From DASZTV01 sp035547515 (GTDB lineage: Bacteria > Actinomycetota > Actinomycetes > JAFAQI01), in the NCBI GenBank assembly GCA_035547515.1, contig DASZUS010000037.1, forward strand, positions 1 to 64,000: a stretch of 64,000 nucleotides of DNA, read 5' to 3'. The notes beneath the pieces are model-generated. The model had not been told where the DNA came from. It did not search any database and was given only the letters and a program-made list of their open reading frames with translations. The position numbers and the translations under genes were made by a program. Positions within the stretch are counted from its first letter, which is position 1; every line of letters starts with the position of its first letter. Of the stretch, positions 7,863 to 15,494 are shown one piece after another.

Positions 7863-8138
7863 ATGTGCCGCAGCATCAAGACCCTGCACAACTTCGAGCC
7901 GCCGGCGACCGCTGAGGAGGCTCACGCTGCCGCGTTGCAGTACGTGCGCAAGATCAGCGGTACGGCGAAGCCGTCCAAGGCCAACGAGGCGGCGTTCGCC
8001 CGCGCGGTGGAGGCGGTCACCGCGGTGACCGTCGAGCTGCTCGGCTCGCTGACCGCCTCGGCGCCGCCCAAGAACCGCGAGGAAGAAGCCGCGAAGGCGC
8101 GCGCCCGAGCAGCCGAACGCCGCCTGACGACCGTCTAG
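7863..8138 (+). CDS. DUF2277 family protein
   Basis: The protein has 91 aa. The opening MCRSIKTLHNFEPPATAEE and the following AALQYVRKISGTAKPS are the signature of DUF2277, a small conserved family of unknown function widespread in actinobacteria. The C-terminal part is an Ala/Glu/Arg-rich helix. The Cys-Arg motif at residues 2-3 is conserved in the family. No ribosome site precedes the ATG; the -10 box 6 nt upstream suggests a leaderless mRNA. Function cannot be inferred from context. Confidence 0.85.
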   Translation: MCRSIKTLHNFEPPATAEEAHAAALQYVRKISGTAKPSKANEAAFARAVEAVTAVTVELLGSLTASAPPKNREEEAAKARARAAERRLTTV

Positions 8139-8157
8139 CACTGTCAGGCGGCGCTCG
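8114..8157. terminator. Bidirectional terminator between convergent genes
   Basis: The 15-nt arms at 8114-8128 and 8143-8157 pair with a single mismatch around a 14-nt loop that contains the DUF2277 stop codon. It sits between the convergent DUF2277 and peroxiredoxin genes and can serve both. Confidence 0.75.
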
Positions 8158-8172
8158 GAGAAGAGCTGCTGC

Positions 8173-8799
8173 TTACGGCTGGTCGGCGTACCGGAGGTAG
8201 GGGAGCTTCTCCTCGACGTTGGAGAACTTCTCCTTGGCGTCCTCGGTCGAGACGGTGGGGGCGACGATGACGCGGTCGCCCGGCTTCCAGTCGACCGGGG
8301 TCGAGATCGGGTTCTTGTCGGTGGCCTGCAGCGCGTCGATGACGCGGATGATCTCGTCGAAGTTGCGGCCGACCGACTTCGGGTAGGTCAGCGTGAGGCG
8401 CACCTTGTTGTTCGGCGCGATGATGAAGACCGAGCGCACCGTGCTCGAGTCGCCCTCGCCTGGGTGCAGCATGTCGTAGAGCTCGGAGACCTTGTGGGAC
8501 TCGTCGGCGATGATCGGGAAGTTGACCTCGCTGCCGGTGACGCTGGCGATGTCCGGCGACCAGCCCTTGTGATTGTCGACCGAGTCGACCGAGACCGCGA
8601 TCGCCTTGGTGTTGCGCTTCTCGAACTCGCTCTTGAGCGCCGCGGTGCGACCGAGCTCTGTGGTGCAGACCGGGGTGAAGTCAGCGGGGTGGCTGAACAG
8701 GACCGCCCACGAGTCGCCCTTCCACTTGTAGAAGTCGATCTCGCCCTCGGTCGTGTCGGCGGTGAAGTTGGGGGCGTCGTCGCCCAGCCGGATGCTCAT
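8173..8799 (-). CDS. 1-Cys peroxiredoxin (Prx6-type AhpC/TSA family)
   Basis: Peroxiredoxin of 208 aa. HPADFTPVCTTELG carries the peroxidatic Cys45 with the family Pro and Thr at the P-x-x-x-T/S-x-x-C site. No second cysteine is present, so it is a 1-Cys enzyme. The long C-terminal dimerisation arm (VDWKPGDRVIVAPTVS onward) is typical of the Prx6 subfamily. It reduces hydrogen peroxide or organic peroxides in the cytoplasm; the external thiol is not visible in this window. AAGGAG stands 7 nt before the ATG. Confidence 0.92.
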   Translation of the reverse strand: MSIRLGDDAPNFTADTTEGEIDFYKWKGDSWAVLFSHPADFTPVCTTELGRTAALKSEFEKRNTKAIAVSVDSVDNHKGWSPDIASVTGSEVNFPIIADESHKVSELYDMLHPGEGDSSTVRSVFIIAPNNKVRLTLTYPKSVGRNFDEIIRVIDALQATDKNPISTPVDWKPGDRVIVAPTVSTEDAKEKFSNVEEKLPYLRYADQP

Positions 8800-8866
8800 T
8801 CGGTGCTCCTTGGGAAGTTAGGTCCGCTTTGCGCTAGCACCGAAACTACCGGGAATGAGGCCCCGG

Positions 8867-9067
8867 CTACTCGTCGAGGTCGTCCGCCGACGCCTGCTCG
8901 ATGGGGGCGTCGGTCGAGGCGCCGTCCGCCTCTCGCTGGAACACGTCCTGGTCCTTGAGCTCGGACGCGGTCTGCTCGGCGACCTCGGCTGCGGCCTCCT
9001 CGTCGGAGAGGCCTTCGCCGGCCGGTCGCGTCGTACCTGAACTGGCGGGGGACTCAGCTGCGCTCAT
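8867..9067 (-). CDS. Small acidic hypothetical protein
   Basis: Very acidic, probably disordered protein of 66 aa with no Cys. The core LSDEEAAAEVAEQTASELKDQDVFQREADGA reads as one amphipathic helix. Low-complexity acidic proteins of this type are common beside housekeeping genes in actinobacteria. No domain is recognised. It lies between peroxiredoxin and the GH3 gene on the same strand. Coding is supported mainly by composition and by its clean start and stop, so confidence is moderate. Confidence 0.55.
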   Translation of the reverse strand: MSAAESPASSGTTRPAGEGLSDEEAAAEVAEQTASELKDQDVFQREADGASTDAPIEQASADDLDE

Positions 9068-9112
9068 GTCCGCATGGTGCCCAGGTCGGGGACGGACAAC
9101 CGTCGTGACCGG

Positions 9113-11338
9113 TCAGTCGCTGTCGCGGCAGAGTCTGCGGCTCAGCGGCAGGTGGGACGAGGAGTCGCCGACGTCGATCGAGTAGCAGCCGGGTGCCACT
9201 CGCCAGCCGTTGGCCTTGGTGTCCCAGTAGGAGAAGGAGCGCTTGTCGAGGTGGAGGGTCACCCAGGTCCGCTGGCCCGGCTCGAGGGGGACCTTCTGGT
9301 AGCCCTTGAGCTGGATCGGCGGTTCGTGCGCGGCCTTCGGGTCGCCGACGTAGAGCTGAGCGACCTCCGCGCCGGAGCGCGTGCCGGTGTTGGTCACGAG
9401 GAACCGTGCGGTCGCCGTGTCGTTCTTGCCGGCGCGCAGCGTCAGGTGCGAGAACCGGAACCTGGTGTAGGACAGGCCGAACCCGAAGGGGAACAGCGGC
9501 GTGATGTGCTTCGCGTCGTACCAGCGGTATCCGACCAGCAGCCCCTCGCTGTAGTGCGACTGCGGGACCCCCTTCTTGTCCGGGACTCCGGGCCACTGCT
9601 TCGCAGACTTGATCGGGTCCTGGCTGACCGACTTCGGGAACGTGATCGGCAGCTTGCCCGAGGGGTTGACGTCGCCGAACAGCAGCGCGGCCGCGGCGTT
9701 GCCGTCCTGCTCGCCGGGGTACCACATGTCGAGTACGCCGCGAACCTGGTGCAGCCATGGCATCGCGACCGGGCCGCCTGCCTGGATCACCACGATGGTG
9801 TTGGGGTTGGCCTTCGCGACGGCGGAGACCAGCGCGTCCTGGTTCGGACCGACGGCCGGCAGGCACACCAGGGTGCACTCGGCGTTGACCGCGGACAGCG
9901 TCTTGCGGTCGACGCCCTCGGTCTCGCCATCGCCGATGAAGACGATCGCGGTGCTCGCCAGCTTGGCGGCGGCGACCGCGTCGGCGATCGTGAGCCCGAC
10001 GCCGGGTACGACGACGTCGCCGTTGGCCTCGGCGCGCAGCGTGATCGCCGACAGCGGGTCGACCACGGCGGGGTTGGTGCCGGTGAGCGGGACCTTGGAG
10101 CTTCCGCCGCCCTGGTAGTCGATCTGCGCGCCGACCGGCGTGGCCGGCAAGCCGATGACCGCGAGGGTCTTGTGGGGGGCGGTGATGGGCAGCGCGTGGC
10201 CGGCGTCCTTCAGCAGTACGGCGCCGCCTTCGGCGGCCTCGAGCGCGATGGACTTCGCCTGTGGGGTGTCGACGATCGCCGTGTCGGCGACCGGGTCACT
10301 CGGCGGCGGGTCGTCGAACACGCCCGCGGAGAACAGCCCGTACATGATCCGTTCGGTCATCTCGGTGATGGTCGCGACGGACACCTGGTGGGCGGCGATC
10401 GCGGCCATCATCGCCTTGGGTGCGAAGTAGGTGCCGGGGAACTCGCTCTGCTCCTGGTCGAGCCCGTTGTTCGCGGCGGTCGCCGTCGAGTGGGTGGCGC
10501 CCCAGTCGGACATGACCCAGCCCTTGAACCCGAACTGCTTGTCCAGCACGGTTCTCAGCAGGTAACGGTTCTGGCAGGCGTCGACGTTGTTGACCAGGTT
10601 GTAGCTGCACATCACCGATGCCACGTGCGCCTGCTTGACCGCGGCCTCGAACGCCGGCAGGTCGATCTCCTGCATCGTTCGCACGCTGGCGTCCGAGGAG
10701 TCCGTCATGCGGTTGGTCTCCTGGTCGTTCAGCGCGTAGTGCTTGACGGTGGCCGCGACGTGCTGGCTCTGGATCCCTTCGATCTCCGCGACACCGGTCT
10801 GGCCCGCGAGGTAGGGGTCTTCGCCGGCGTACTCGAAGCTGCGTCCGGCGAGCGGGTTGCGGACGATGTCGACCCCAGGCGCGAGCTGTACGTCGACGCC
10901 CTTCTGCCACGCCTGCGAGCCGATCGCCGCGCCCACTCGGTACTGCATCGCGGTGTCCCAGCTCGCTGCCTGGGTGATGCCGTCGGGAAAGGCTGTGGTG
11001 AGCAGCTGCACGTCGCCGAGGCCCGCGCCGGCGTCGTTGGAGACCTGCTCCGGAATGCACAGCGACGGGATGGCCGGAATGTCGTTCGCCGCGCCGTAGT
11101 GGGAGATGTCGCCTCGTCCGTAGAGCTCGGAGATCTTCTGCGGGAGCGTCATGTGGGCGACCAGCATCCGCGCGCGGCGCTGGGGTGAGAGGTGGGCGTT
11201 CATCCACGGGCAGCGCGCCGTCGTCGCGCTTGCGGTGCGCGGGGTGGACGCCGCCGAGGTGGCCGCGAGGCCGATCCCGGACGCGGCGAGGACGGCAGTG
11301 GTGACAAGGGCGCGGAGGATGCGGGCTTTGCGTTGCAC
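9113..11338 (-). CDS. Secreted family GH3 beta-glycosidase
   Basis: Exported enzyme of 741 aa with a Sec signal (LVTTAVLAASGIGLAATSAAS). Domain order is the GH3 (alpha/beta)8 barrel (about 45-310), the alpha/beta sandwich (about 370-580) and a C-terminal fibronectin III-like domain (about 640-715). Nucleophile Asp278 is in FKGWVMSDWG; KHYALNDQE (199-207) is the substrate-binding KH motif. The acid/base residue would lie in the second domain. It should release terminal glucose or related sugars from plant or microbial beta-glucans outside the cell, but specificity (glucosidase, xylosidase or other) cannot be told. Start is GTG at 11338, preceded by GAAGAAG. Confidence 0.92.
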   Translation of the reverse strand: MQRKARILRALVTTAVLAASGIGLAATSAASTPRTASATTARCPWMNAHLSPQRRARMLVAHMTLPQKISELYGRGDISHYGAANDIPAIPSLCIPEQVSNDAGAGLGDVQLLTTAFPDGITQAASWDTAMQYRVGAAIGSQAWQKGVDVQLAPGVDIVRNPLAGRSFEYAGEDPYLAGQTGVAEIEGIQSQHVAATVKHYALNDQETNRMTDSSDASVRTMQEIDLPAFEAAVKQAHVASVMCSYNLVNNVDACQNRYLLRTVLDKQFGFKGWVMSDWGATHSTATAANNGLDQEQSEFPGTYFAPKAMMAAIAAHQVSVATITEMTERIMYGLFSAGVFDDPPPSDPVADTAIVDTPQAKSIALEAAEGGAVLLKDAGHALPITAPHKTLAVIGLPATPVGAQIDYQGGGSSKVPLTGTNPAVVDPLSAITLRAEANGDVVVPGVGLTIADAVAAAKLASTAIVFIGDGETEGVDRKTLSAVNAECTLVCLPAVGPNQDALVSAVAKANPNTIVVIQAGGPVAMPWLHQVRGVLDMWYPGEQDGNAAAALLFGDVNPSGKLPITFPKSVSQDPIKSAKQWPGVPDKKGVPQSHYSEGLLVGYRWYDAKHITPLFPFGFGLSYTRFRFSHLTLRAGKNDTATARFLVTNTGTRSGAEVAQLYVGDPKAAHEPPIQLKGYQKVPLEPGQRTWVTLHLDKRSFSYWDTKANGWRVAPGCYSIDVGDSSSHLPLSRRLCRDSD

Positions 11339-11398
11339 CGCTGCTTCTTCGACGTACGGCGCGTTATCGCCTGCGCGAGCGCCACTAGCCTTCAGCCA

Positions 11399-11471
11399 GG
11401 GCCGTTAGCTCAATTGGCAGAGCTGCGGACTTTTAATCCGTAGGTTGTGGGTTCGAGTCCCACACGGCCCA
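11399..11471 (+). tRNA. tRNA-Lys (anticodon TTT)
   Basis: Acceptor GGGCCGT/ACGGCCC, D-arm GCTC/GAGC, anticodon arm GCGGA-CTTTTAA-TCCGT (anticodon TTT), T-arm GTGGG-TTCGAGT-CCCAC and discriminator A. CCA is not encoded. It marks the left edge of an accessory patch (11.5-13.2 kb). Confidence 0.96.
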
Positions 11472-11757
11472 CTGCTCCGGCCTGCAGGAATGACGAGCAT
11501 GAAGTTGTTCGCGCAGACGGTCGAACCGGACGGTACCCCGGGGCCGCCGGTGCGAATCGGATCGTGCTTTTCCGCCGTAACCAGCATCATGCAGTACGCG
11601 TCACCGCTCGAGGTGCAGGAATTCCCCTAGGTCTGGTTTGATGCGAGTGGTCGGTAACCGACACGAACGCGCCTGCTAGCGGCGGCGAGGTCCGGATCGA
11701 CATTGAGGGCACATCTTTTGAGTTCGGGTTCATCCGGCAACGAGTTGGGAGTATTCA
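11472..11757 (+). other. Gene-poor stretch after tRNA-Lys with an operator-like palindrome
   Basis: No convincing gene is seen here. A 46-codon frame (ATG 11490 to 11630) has GGAA just upstream but no recognisable sequence. GTCGGT-A-ACCGAC (11650-11662) is a perfect 13-nt odd palindrome of the kind bound by repressors. The part from about 11,700 is less GC-rich than its surroundings. No copy of the tRNA-Lys 3' end is found further along, so no att repeat is shown. Confidence 0.4.
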
Positions 11758-11973
11758 GTGGCGCGGCGTCGTGTGGTGCGCACTGACAGGTTTCTGAGCG
11801 CGTCCGGCGACGACCACGATGACGGTAGGACCTTGCAGGACCTCTACGAATGCCCGCGGAGCAGTTGTGAACACCGCGCCTTCCGCCACACCTCCAATGG
11901 ATGCGTCCAATGCGATTGCGCGCTGTCCCAGGACGAAGTAATCGCCGAGGTGAAGCGTCTCTGGCCGAGGTGA
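11758..11973 (+). CDS. Small Cys-rich (zinc-ribbon-like) hypothetical protein
   Basis: The protein has 71 aa. Five cysteines at 32, 37, 49, 52 and 54 with nearby histidines (ECPRSSCEHRAFRHTSNGCVQCDC region) suggest a small zinc-binding knuckle. The N-terminus is basic. GTG 11758 has GGGAG about 10 nt upstream. It lies in the accessory patch next to tRNA-Lys and has no recognisable relatives, so it could be cargo from a past insertion. Function is unknown. Confidence 0.45.
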   Translation: MARRRVVRTDRFLSASGDDHDDGRTLQDLYECPRSSCEHRAFRHTSNGCVQCDCALSQDEVIAEVKRLWPR

Positions 11974-12024
11974 ACGCTTCGGCGGGCGGTGGGGTCTGTA
12001 AGGAACTCTGTGTGAGCGAGGCAG

Positions 12025-12144
12025 GTGTCAGGGCGCGCTGGAGACCTCGTCGACTTCGTCACCGGCCGGCAGCCCGAAGAGGCGCCTGTCGGAGAGCCGG
12101 ACGCGTTGAGCCGGTTGCATCGCCTCGCCGAGCTCATGGCGTAA
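12025..12144 (+). pseudogene. Short coding-like remnant, unidentified
   Basis: A 39-codon frame from GTG 12025 to TAA has natural protein-like composition (LVDFVTGRQPEEAP, then LSRLHRLAELMA). It lacks a ribosome site and is preceded in frame by TGA at 12013. It looks like the C-terminal end of a lost gene rather than a functional one. The 24 nt before it (11992-12015, starting GGGTCTGTAAGG and ending CTGTGTGA) resemble an IS256-type terminal repeat by eye. Confidence 0.3.
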
Positions 12145-12193
12145 TCGCTAGCGCTGCCCTCTGCGATCCAACGTTTGCTCCTCGGCCCAGCAT

Positions 12194-12208
12194 GTAGCAA
12201 AATGCTAC
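12194..12208. promoter_or_regulatory. Probable operator of the ParD-like/zeta toxin-antitoxin operon
   Basis: GTAGCA-AAA-TGCTAC is a perfect inverted repeat (6-bp arms, 3-nt spacer) centred about 30 nt before the antitoxin ATG. It is AT-richer than its surroundings. Autoregulation by the antitoxin through such a site is the usual arrangement. Confidence 0.65.
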
Positions 12209-12231
12209 GCAGAGACGGCTGGAGGTTGGGC

Positions 12232-12579
12232 ATGGCGGCTGGGCCGGTGACGCGGGTGAGCCAGGCGCTCTACGACGACGCCAAGCTCGCCGGGGAGGTG
12301 CTGAACCGCAGCACATCCCAGCAGATCGATCACTGGGCGCGGCTTGGTCGCGAGATCGAAGCCTCCGCCGATGTCTCGAGCAGCGCGGTCGGTGAGGTGT
12401 TGCGAGGCGCCCGCAGCTACGACACCCTTCGCCAGCCGCAGGAGCAGGCCATCGTCCGCGCGGCATGGATGGAGCGGATCGAGCAGCTCCACCGTGACCT
12501 CGACATGCGCAAGGTGCACGCGGGCCGTCCGTATGCGGAGCTGGATGAGGCGGGGAACGTGGTCGTCCGCAACGGATGA
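12232..12579 (+). CDS. ParD-like antitoxin of a zeta-type toxin system
   Basis: The protein has 115 aa from ATG 12232, chosen because GGAGG lies 6 nt upstream; a longer frame from 12175 would run through the operator. VTRVSQALYDDAKLAGEVLNR and SQQIDHWARLGREIEAS match the ParD-like antitoxin family: a ribbon-helix-helix DNA-binding start followed by a helical toxin-binding part. HAGRPYAELDEAGNVVVR is the typical C-terminus. Its stop overlaps the toxin start (ATGA), so the two proteins are made in a coupled way. It should repress its own promoter through the inverted repeat at 12194-12208. Confidence 0.82.
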   Translation: MAAGPVTRVSQALYDDAKLAGEVLNRSTSQQIDHWARLGREIEASADVSSSAVGEVLRGARSYDTLRQPQEQAIVRAAWMERIEQLHRDLDMRKVHAGRPYAELDEAGNVVVRNG

Positions 12580-13160
12580 CCACGCCGGTTCTCCATCTGC
12601 TCGTCGGGCCGAACGGGTCGGGCAAGACGACCTTCTACGACCACGTCCTAGCCCCGGCTACACACCTGCCATTCGTCAACGCCGACGAGATCGCGAAGCT
12701 GCGATGGCCGGGCGAAGAGCTGTCGCGCGGCTACGAAGCGGCTGCGGCGGCCGCCCAGCTGCGGGACGAGTACTTGGCGGCAGGTACGTCCTTCGTGACT
12801 GAGACCGTCTTCTCCCACCCATCCAAGCTGGAACTGCTGCGCGCCGCCGCTGATGCGCACTACCAGATCACGCTGCACGTGATGCTGATCCCGGTGGAGC
12901 TGGCGGTAGTCCGGGTTGTGCTGCGCGTCGAGACCGGTGGGCACGACGTGCCGGAGGAGAAGATCCGCGCTCGGCACGCCCGGCTGTGGGACCACGTCAT
13001 TGAGGCAGTCGCAATCGCCGATGCCGTGCGGTTCTACGACAACAGCAATGCCGAGCACCCCTACAGGCTTGTCGCCCGCTACGACCACGGCGAGCCCGTC
13101 GGCCCGGTCGAGTGGCCCGCGTGGGCGCCGACCGCACTCCGCGCGCTACACGTTGTGTGA
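12576..13160 (+). CDS. Zeta-toxin-like P-loop kinase
   Basis: The protein has 194 aa. Walker A GPNGSGKT is at residues 11-18 and FVNADEIA at 34-41, where Asp37 corresponds to the catalytic base of zeta toxins. TSFVTETVFSHPSKLELL is the substrate-binding lid region, and basic residues follow in HDVPEEKIRARHARLW. Zeta toxins phosphorylate UDP-N-acetylglucosamine, or other UDP-sugars, and poison cell-wall synthesis. The ATG overlaps the antitoxin stop by 4 nt. A stand-alone kinase role is possible, but the paired antitoxin and operator favour a toxin. Confidence 0.82.
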   Translation: MTTPVLHLLVGPNGSGKTTFYDHVLAPATHLPFVNADEIAKLRWPGEELSRGYEAAAAAAQLRDEYLAAGTSFVTETVFSHPSKLELLRAAADAHYQITLHVMLIPVELAVVRVVLRVETGGHDVPEEKIRARHARLWDHVIEAVAIADAVRFYDNSNAEHPYRLVARYDHGEPVGPVEWPAWAPTALRALHVV

Positions 13161-13192
13161 ACCGTGCGGTACCGCGGGCGGTATGTAGCGGT

Positions 13193-14542
13193 TCACAGAT
13201 GCGCTGAGCGCCGCCACTCGATGCCCGGACGCAGGTAGGCGGCGAAGGTGACCGCGGCGCACAGCAGGTAGAACGCGATGAAGGTCGCGTAGGCGGCGTT
13301 CGCATTCTGGTTCGCGAGGAAGCTCTGCCGGAAGGCGAGGTTGACCCCCGCCCCGCCCGCCGCACCGATGGCGCCGGCGATCCCGATGAGCGCCCCCGCC
13401 AGCCGCCGAGCGTCGAGATCCGCAGACGCACCCGTCGCGGTCGCCCGATAGATCGCCGGGATCATCTTGAAGATCGACCCGTTGCCGATGCCGGCGAAGC
13501 CGAACAGCGCGATGAACCCGAGCAGGAACAGCCCGAGTGAGTGATCGTGCGAGGCCGCCAGTACGACGGCCGCGGCGCCGGCCAGCGCGAGGAACATCGA
13601 GAGCGTGACCTTCGCGCCGCCGAACCGGTCCGCGAGCCAGCCGCCGAACGGCCGGATCAGCGAGCCGACCAGCGGGCCGATGAAGGTCAGCTCCGCGGCG
13701 TGCGTCGGGGTGTAGGCGAAGGTCACGAGCAGCACCTGGCCGAACGCGAAGCTGAAACCGATGAACGACCCGAAGCTGCCGATGTAGAGCAGCGAGACGA
13801 TCCAGGCGTGCCGGTCGGTGACGAGCTCGCGCATCGCCTTGGTGTCGTTGCGCACGCTCGCGAGGTTGTCCATGCGAGCCCACGCGAGTACGGCGGCGAG
13901 CGCAACCAGCGGCAGGTAGACCGCCATCACGTAGCGAGGATGCGTCGCGCCCGCATTGAGTAGCACTGCGAGACCGACCAGCTGCACCGCCGCCACACCC
14001 AGGTTGCCGGCGCCCGCGTTGACGCCGAGCGCCCAGCCCTTGCGCCGCTCGGGGTAGAAGGCGTTGATGTTGGTCATCGAGGAGGCGAAGTTGCCGCCTC
14101 CGAATCCGGCCGTCGAGGCCGCGAGCAGCAGCACCCCGTACGACGTACCGGGCTTCATCACCGCCATCAGCGTGGCAGCCGGGATCAGCAGCAACAGCAC
14201 GGACACGACCGTCCAGTTCCGCGCCCCGAACCGCGCGATGGCCAGGGTGTACGGGATGCGCGCCGCGGCACCGAGGAGCGTGGGCAACGTGGTCAGCAGG
14301 AACTTCTGCGCCGGGCTGATCCCGTACGCCGGGCTCATGAACAGCACCATGACCGACCAGATGCTCCAGATCGCGAAGCCCACATGCTCGGCGAACGCCG
14401 ACAGCACGAGGTTGCGCAGCGCGATCCGCTTGCCCTGTGACTCCCAGAAGGCGAGGTCCTCCGGCCGCCAGTCGTAGATCCAGCGCTTCTTCGCCGCGGC
14501 GGTCGCGCCGCCGAGCTCGACCTCGGCTGTGGTTGCGGTCAT
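13193..14542 (-). CDS. narK: NarK-type nitrate/nitrite MFS transporter
   Basis: Major facilitator protein of 449 aa with about 12 membrane helices. The nitrate signatures are present: GFGGGNFASSMTNINAFYPERRKGWALGVNAGAGNLG (residues about 147-183) and GSFGSFIGFSFAFG plus GIGNGSIFKMIP in the second half. The invariant Arg residues of NarK lie in the helices near RIPYT and RPFGG. It brings nitrate in and/or exports nitrite for the adjacent reductases. GGAGG is 5 nt before the ATG. A GlnR-like site lies 45 nt upstream in the intergenic region shared with mobA. Confidence 0.93.
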   Translation of the reverse strand: MTATTAEVELGGATAAAKKRWIYDWRPEDLAFWESQGKRIALRNLVLSAFAEHVGFAIWSIWSVMVLFMSPAYGISPAQKFLLTTLPTLLGAAARIPYTLAIARFGARNWTVVSVLLLLIPAATLMAVMKPGTSYGVLLLAASTAGFGGGNFASSMTNINAFYPERRKGWALGVNAGAGNLGVAAVQLVGLAVLLNAGATHPRYVMAVYLPLVALAAVLAWARMDNLASVRNDTKAMRELVTDRHAWIVSLLYIGSFGSFIGFSFAFGQVLLVTFAYTPTHAAELTFIGPLVGSLIRPFGGWLADRFGGAKVTLSMFLALAGAAAVVLAASHDHSLGLFLLGFIALFGFAGIGNGSIFKMIPAIYRATATGASADLDARRLAGALIGIAGAIGAAGGAGVNLAFRQSFLANQNANAAYATFIAFYLLCAAVTFAAYLRPGIEWRRSAHL

Positions 14543-14586
14543 GCTGGCCTCCTGATTGCGTCCCGTCGCGACGGTAGGAAGCAGGC

Positions 14587-14602
14587 GTTACGCGGCCGTA
14601 AC
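14587..14602. promoter_or_regulatory. GlnR-like half box between narK and mobA
   Basis: GTTAC-n6-GTAAC. The actinobacterial GlnR site is built of gTnAc and GaAAc units spaced by 6 nt; here one a/b pair fits 5/5 and 4/5. It is palindromic, 45 nt upstream of narK and 60 nt upstream of mobA, so it could act on either. Confidence 0.5.
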
Positions 14603-14661
14603 CCGCGGATCATGCTCAGTGAAGTTGTGCTCACCCTCGCGGGACGCCGAAGGAGAGGTCC

Positions 14662-15219
14662 GTGGAACGCTTCGACGCGATCATCGTGGCGGGCGGTGAA
14701 GGCCGCCGGCTCGGCGGCACCGACAAGGCAGAGCTCGTCGTGGCGCGCGGCCGCCTGCTCGACATCGTGGTCGAGGCATGCGCGGCGGCTGAGCGGACGA
14801 TCATCGTCGGACCCCGTCGCGAAACAGCGCGACCGGTGATCTGGACGATCGAAGAGCCACCCGGCGGCGGCCCTTGCGCCGCTCTCGCGGCCGGCCTCGC
14901 CGAGGTGGCCGCACCGACCGTCGTACTGCTCGCCGTCGACCTCCCGAACCTCACCGCCGACCTCGTCGCGTCCCTGGCGTCCTCGGCGCCCACGGTGGCC
15001 GTCGATGCCGGCGGCCGGGAGCAGTGGCTGCTGTCAAGCTGGCCGGTCGCATCCTTGGTGGGCATTCCGTCGAGCGGATCCCTGCGCGATGCGCTCGGTC
15101 CGTTGCCGCACGGGACCCTGGAGGTCGGCGACGGCGCCCGGGACGTCGATACGCCGAGCGACCTGGCTCACGCGGCGAGTGAGATCTCGACCACCCCGTC
15201 GCAGACCCGCGCCGAGTAG
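14662..15219 (+). CDS. mobA: Molybdenum cofactor guanylyltransferase-like protein (MobA)
   Basis: Nucleotidyltransferase of 185 aa. AIIVAGGEGRRLGGTDKAEL (residues 6-25) is the GTP-binding signature of MobA (GG-x-x-x-R-x-G-x-DK). VVLLAVDLPNLTADLV (residues 86-101) is the metal-binding AVDLP/D strand. MobA attaches GMP to molybdopterin to give the bis-MGD cofactor that the NasA nitrate reductase needs, so its location here is functional. Start is GTG 14662 after GGAGAGG. The last 52 nt overlap nirD tail to tail. At 185 aa it is slightly shorter than the E. coli enzyme. Confidence 0.85.
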   Translation: MERFDAIIVAGGEGRRLGGTDKAELVVARGRLLDIVVEACAAAERTIIVGPRRETARPVIWTIEEPPGGGPCAALAAGLAEVAAPTVVLLAVDLPNLTADLVASLASSAPTVAVDAGGREQWLLSSWPVASLVGIPSSGSLRDALGPLPHGTLEVGDGARDVDTPSDLAHAASEISTTPSQTRAE

Positions 15220-15494
15220 CAGCGCACGCGCGTCTCGGGATCGTCGACGGCGGTCCCGGTACGCAGGTCGAAGGCCTGCTTGTACATCGGCGAGAACACG
15301 ACATCGGCGTCGCCGCGGGATCCGACGATTCCCCGCGACAGGACGGCGACCCCGCAGTACGGGTCGAGGTCGTCGACCGCGAGGACGGTGTCATCCGGCA
15401 GCCGGAAGACCGCCACGTCACGGCCCTCCACCAACGCGCACACGCCTCGGCCCTCGACCAGATCATCGAGCCGGCAGATCGCAACCCAGCTCAC
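15168..15494 (-). CDS. nirD: Nitrite reductase [NAD(P)H] small subunit NirD
   Basis: The protein has 108 aa from GTG 15494, which overlaps the nirB stop (GTGA); a longer frame upstream is nirB shadow. It has the NirD Rieske-like fold: VAICRLDDL, AVFRLPDDTVLAVDDLDPYCG, IVGSRGDADVVFSPMYKQAFDL, VRCYSARVCDGVVEISL. The Cys/His cluster ligands of true Rieske proteins are absent, as is normal for NirD. It partners NirB in the cytoplasmic reduction of nitrite to ammonium. It is the last gene of the nas/nir operon and ends inside the convergent mobA gene. Confidence 0.9.
   Translation of the reverse strand: MSWVAICRLDDLVEGRGVCALVEGRDVAVFRLPDDTVLAVDDLDPYCGVAVLSRGIVGSRGDADVVFSPMYKQAFDLRTGTAVDDPETRVRCYSARVCDGVVEISLAA

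Noticed and set aside
9074..11188. 704-codon plus-strand frame opposite the GH3 gene
   Set aside because: Arg/Gly/Asp-rich shadow caused by high third-position GC on the true minus-strand gene; no motif or ribosome site.
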